From: Notospermus geniculatus
Taxonomy: Eukaryota > Nemertea > Pilidiophora > Heteronemertea > Lineidae
Reading direction: 5' to 3'
Assembly (NCBI GenBank): GCA_002633025.1
Contig: NMRB01000247.1
Location: forward strand, 80,337-144,336
Length of the DNA stretch: 64,000 nucleotides
Part shown: positions 62,901-64,000 of the stretch, one piece after another
How positions within the stretch are numbered: position 1 is the stretch's first letter
Layout of the letters: every line of letters starts with the position of its first letter
Translations under genes and position numbers: made by a program
The notes under the pieces: model-generated
What the model was told of the DNA's origin: nothing
Databases searched by the model: none
The model's input: only the letters and a program-made list of their open reading frames with translations

Positions 62901-63821
62901 ACACCAGAACCAAAGTAATATGCAAATATTGCTCACCTTGCTTGTCCCCTGTTAGCACCCAGATCTTGATATCAGCCAGTGCAAGATTAGCAATGGCGTC
63001 AGGGACACCATCTTGGAGTTTGTCTTCAATAGCTGAGGCTCCGATAAGCTCCAAGTCCTTTTCAATCAGTTCATAGACTTCGTCCAACCTTTCATCACGG
63101 TTATCAAGTGCACAACTAGGGAAGTAAAAAGATATTTTCATTAACTTTCTCAAACTATGAGAAAAGCTAAGCTCCGTGAAGGCTCCCATGGGCAAACGGC
63201 TCAATCAGGACAGACATTTATCCACCAGGGCCCAACTTGAAATTTGTCTTGAATTTCAATTCCAAGTTGAAATTCATCAAGAATTTCCTAGCAAACCACT
63301 GTCCTCTCTCTACCAAGGGGTGACTGAAGCTCATAAACGATTCTAGAACTGACGCAGCTTACCTGGCCTCATGGTAGTCTTTCTTCCAGCGATTGAACTG
63401 CTCTTCACTAATGTCTTTTTGTGCAAGACACAACGTGCGCAGACCTTCATTTGCAAAGTCCTGTTGGAGAAGAGACACATGTGAAATTGTATCAGAGGTA
63501 TCGTCACGAAGGGGCTGTAATTTACCTTAATTTTTGGGAATAGACTTTGTCAACCACCTTGTCCTTGTAGGCCTAGGCCACGACAAATGTGTTTCACTTC
63601 AAAAGCAGGCTTACATGGAAGTGTAATCTGTAAATTGCCTCAATTAATTCACTGTGTAAGTCAATAAAATTAAAATTTAGAACCAAGTTTAAAATGCTTA
63701 CACTCAAGTGACTTGTAGTAAGTTCTTGAAGGTCCCTGCATTTCGGACTCAGTCGTTCAAATATCACATTATCAGCACCTTTACATAACAACTGGATACG
63801 CCCATCTTTACGAACTATCAC
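53533..63821 (-). CDS. ATP8B: P4-ATPase phospholipid flippase (ATP8B type), C-terminal half
   Basis: P4-ATPases move aminophospholipids or phosphatidylcholine from the outer to the cytosolic leaflet, usually with a CDC50 subunit. Exons 5' to 3': 63821-63702, 63460-63363, 63115-62937, [one not found], 62267-62087, 61175-60992, 60861-60638, then 59411-59328 or 57496-57413, 54835-54590, 53990-53533. Landmarks are [11 protein letters not shown] (N domain), [76 protein letters not shown], membrane segments M3-M10, and the tail [14 protein letters not shown], which is diagnostic for the ATP8B1/2/4 group. The phosphorylated Asp and N-terminal half lie right of the window. Oddities: tandem duplicate exons, a frameshift in the last exon, and one missing exon. 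Confidence 0.94.
54180..54340 (+). repeat. Short interspersed motif array, TTCAAACAGGGTGG
   Basis: The word (T)TTCAAACAGGGTGG or a close variant occurs about six times at irregular 20-50 bp spacing, ending in an inverted CCGCCCTGTTTAAA. It lies in the last ATP8B intron. Confidence 0.7.
54590..54835 (-). CDS. ATP8B: ATP8B exon, M7-M8 region
   Basis: Acceptor tctctag, donor GTAAGT. It encodes [19 protein letters not shown], then [14 protein letters not shown] and [18 protein letters not shown]; 82 codons, phase 0 to 0. Confidence 0.93.
55457..56395 (-). mobile_element. Dispersed repeat family B, full-length, reverse orientation
   Basis: It starts TTAGCTCACCGTGGTGAGCT, then a GTCGTC(C) simple repeat (55490-55535), GGCACGTTTCGTAACC, blocks with TATGGCCGCCAGGTGGCGTA, and ends at TGGTCCATGGACCATTTCAT. 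It mirrors 15085-15996 throughout. It contains the unresolved base at 55863. Confidence 0.82.
57215..57387. mobile_element. hAT-like MITE, CAGGGGCGGATC family, diverged copy
   Basis: CAGGGGCGGATCAACAATTT at the left and CCTTGGATCCACACCTG at the right, with GGGGGGGG/CACCCCCC near the right end. Same family as 24189-24359. Confidence 0.75.
57413..57496 (-). CDS. ATP8B: ATP8B alternative 84-nt exon, version b
   Basis: Acceptor ctgtttgcag, donor GTAGGA. Twenty-eight codons, phase 0 to 0, including [18 protein letters not shown] and ending VFEQ. It matches the consensus YDQ.FIT.YN..YTSLPVL of vertebrate ATP8B proteins slightly better than version a. Confidence 0.93.
58001..58146 (+). repeat. 30-bp tandem repeat, five units
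   Basis: Unit CACACCATTTTATTCAGTGC plus TRTTTCACTG, with one or two substitutions per unit; a degenerate sixth lies near 58215. The unit is a multiple of three, so long open frames arise by chance. Confidence 0.92.
58715..59070. mobile_element. Nested MITEs: TTCATAAAACCTTGCTAGGC element split by a GTCACACTGTCCCG element
   Basis: The outer parts are CCCATATTCATAAAACCTTG at the left and CTTTATGAATATTGGCCC at the right. The inner element (about 58829-59052) has CCATGTCACACTGTCCCGAA and TTCGGGACAGTGTGACACGG ends, with ATGGCCATACGAAT mirrored. A GAAGACCCC hairpin motif lies inside the inner element at about 58917. Confidence 0.78.
59328..59411 (-). CDS. ATP8B: ATP8B alternative 84-nt exon, version a
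   Basis: Acceptor tctttttcag, donor GTATGT. Twenty-eight codons, phase 0 to 0, including [18 protein letters not shown] and ending FFEQ. Homologous to 57413-57496, same length and phase. Confidence 0.93.
59543..59674. mobile_element. Palindromic MITE, TTTTGGCAAGGCTC termini
   Basis: TTTTGGCAAGGCTCTTAGGC and a right arm GAGCCTTGCCAAAA, with ATCGTCGATC/GATCGACGAT further in and CATACGTCAT pairs at the centre. Confidence 0.82.
59675..60637. other. ATP8B intron sequence without recognised feature
   Basis: No exon or clear repeat ends seen. Minor words GTGGATGGCCAT at about 60008 recall the PLBD1 3' repeat. Confidence 0.4.
60638..60861 (-). CDS. ATP8B: ATP8B exon, end of P domain and M3-M4
   Basis: The acceptor is tctttccag and the donor [38 protein letters not shown], then [19 protein letters not shown]. 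Phase 0 at its 3' end, which either of the two following 84-nt exons can accept. Confidence 0.95.
60992..61175 (-). CDS. ATP8B: ATP8B exon with GDGAND motif
   Basis: The acceptor is ctgttttag and the donor GTAAGT. It encodes [20 protein letters not shown] and [16 protein letters not shown], the Mg-binding motif of the P domain. Confidence 0.95.
61395..61980. mobile_element. Dispersed repeat family A, second copy
   Basis: It runs from AATTGTAAATTCACTGAATT to GAGGTGTGGAGGCCATAA and aligns with the outer parts of 5965-6940. The right end abuts an ATP8B exon remnant. Confidence 0.65.
61985..62045 (-). pseudogene. Remnant of a duplicated ATP8B exon
   Basis: On the minus strand, GTGGAAAACGGCACTGCTGG then CGATAATTGTG.. 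matches part of exon 62267-62087 ([12 protein letters not shown]) for about 55 bp. It then runs into the end of the family-A repeat. [10 protein letters not shown] and the donor are missing. Confidence 0.65.
62087..62267 (-). CDS. ATP8B: ATP8B exon, variable P-domain insert ending INGHSL
   Basis: The donor GTATGT follows [10 protein letters not shown], which continues in phase into [10 protein letters not shown] of the next exon. The proposed acceptor is cgaaacag at 62268; the 5' boundary is inferred. It includes CARDLIKKS and [15 protein letters not shown]. Confidence 0.78.
62300..62454 (+). mobile_element. Family-B-like repeat tail with CAGA microsatellite
   Basis: GGTTGCGAAACGTGCCAGTT, then (CAGA)n at about 62367-62390, and the terminal GGTCAGCTGAGCTAAAAAC. 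Confidence 0.7.
62548..62657. mobile_element. MITE, GGGCC...TTMATGAATATGGGCCC family
   Basis: GGGCCCATATCAGCTTGCTG at the left and AATGAATATGGGCCC at the right; interior GTGTACACTGGCCTGTACAA matches 47799-47907. Confidence 0.72.
62664..62783. mobile_element. MITE, GGTTGTTC termini
   Basis: GGTTGTTCCAAAGTGATGTT at the left and ACTTTCGAACAACC at the right, with TTATCTCTATC and GGAGATAACA inside. With the preceding element it fills the interval where an ATP8B exon is expected. Confidence 0.7.
62937..63115 (-). CDS. ATP8B: ATP8B exon with TGDK motif
   Basis: The acceptor is acttccctag and the donor GTGAGC. It encodes [37 protein letters not shown] and [11 protein letters not shown], the hinge motif of the P domain. 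It ends one base into a codon. Confidence 0.93.
63363..63460 (-). CDS. ATP8B: ATP8B exon, N-to-P domain
   Basis: The acceptor is tctccaacag and the donor GTAAGC. It encodes [20 protein letters not shown], then [16 protein letters not shown] is universal in P4-ATPases. Confidence 0.92.
63702..63821 (-). CDS. ATP8B: ATP8B exon, nucleotide-binding domain
   Basis: The acceptor is tgttttccag and the donor GTAAGC. Forty codons, phase 0 to 0. [20 protein letters not shown] contains the KGA(D) ATP-binding motif. Confidence 0.9.
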
Positions 63822-64000
63822 CTGGAAAACAAAACAATCAAAGAAATTTAGAGAAATAATTTACAGTACCAGAAGCCAAAGTACTAATCGGTGACATTTT
63901 ACACAGTGCAGTCGTCAGACTTTATACCAAGTGCCACAAGCTGAGAAATATATTTTTAAGTGCCCCTATTAAGACATCAAGTGGGATTTACTTCATTCTG
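63822..64000. other. ATP8B intron at window edge
   Basis: No exon seen; upstream flippase exons lie beyond the window. Confidence 0.5.

Overview
This is animal nuclear DNA. The genes are split into many short exons with GT-AG introns, and all three genes I can identify are metazoan families. Introns and spacers are packed with short foldback (MITE-like) elements and tRNA-derived SINEs. A single JAK gene and abundant TACATGTA, ACCGGT and AGGCCTA words suggest a marine invertebrate, probably a deuterostome such as an echinoderm or lancelet. The species call is inference; the gene calls rest on spliced translations that I checked junction by junction.

Layout: 1-870 is a CR1/L2-like LINE fragment. 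1049-4399 (+) holds the last five exons of a lysosomal phospholipase B-like gene (PLBD1 type), followed by a 3' region in which the stop-codon segment is tandemly repeated. 5.2-9.5 kb is repeats. 9583-26336 (-) is a Janus kinase (JAK) gene in 17 exons: FERM, SH2-like, pseudokinase JH2, a very long linker, and kinase JH1. The spliced model keeps frame across every junction (about 1319 codons), but JH1 lacks the segment between subdomain IX and the end of the C-lobe. 23153-35608, with the 5' half of JAK and its upstream region, is repeated nearly identically at 36169-46833. The first copy begins at the base after a single N, so unmerged haplotypes are the leading explanation. The copies differ by clean transposon insertions, which gives empty-site evidence for several element families. 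46.8-53.5 kb is repeat-rich spacer. 53533-63821 (-) is the C-terminal half of an ATP8B-type P4-ATPase lipid flippase, running off the right edge.

The genes have unrelated roles: lysosomal hydrolase, cytokine-receptor signalling, and membrane lipid asymmetry. Nothing suggests an operon or cluster. The most interesting points are a pair of 84-nt tandem homologous exons in the flippase (probable mutually exclusive splicing), the in-frame JH1 deletion and long linker in JAK, and a 1.2 kb giant-hairpin foldback transposon present in only one of the two duplicate copies.
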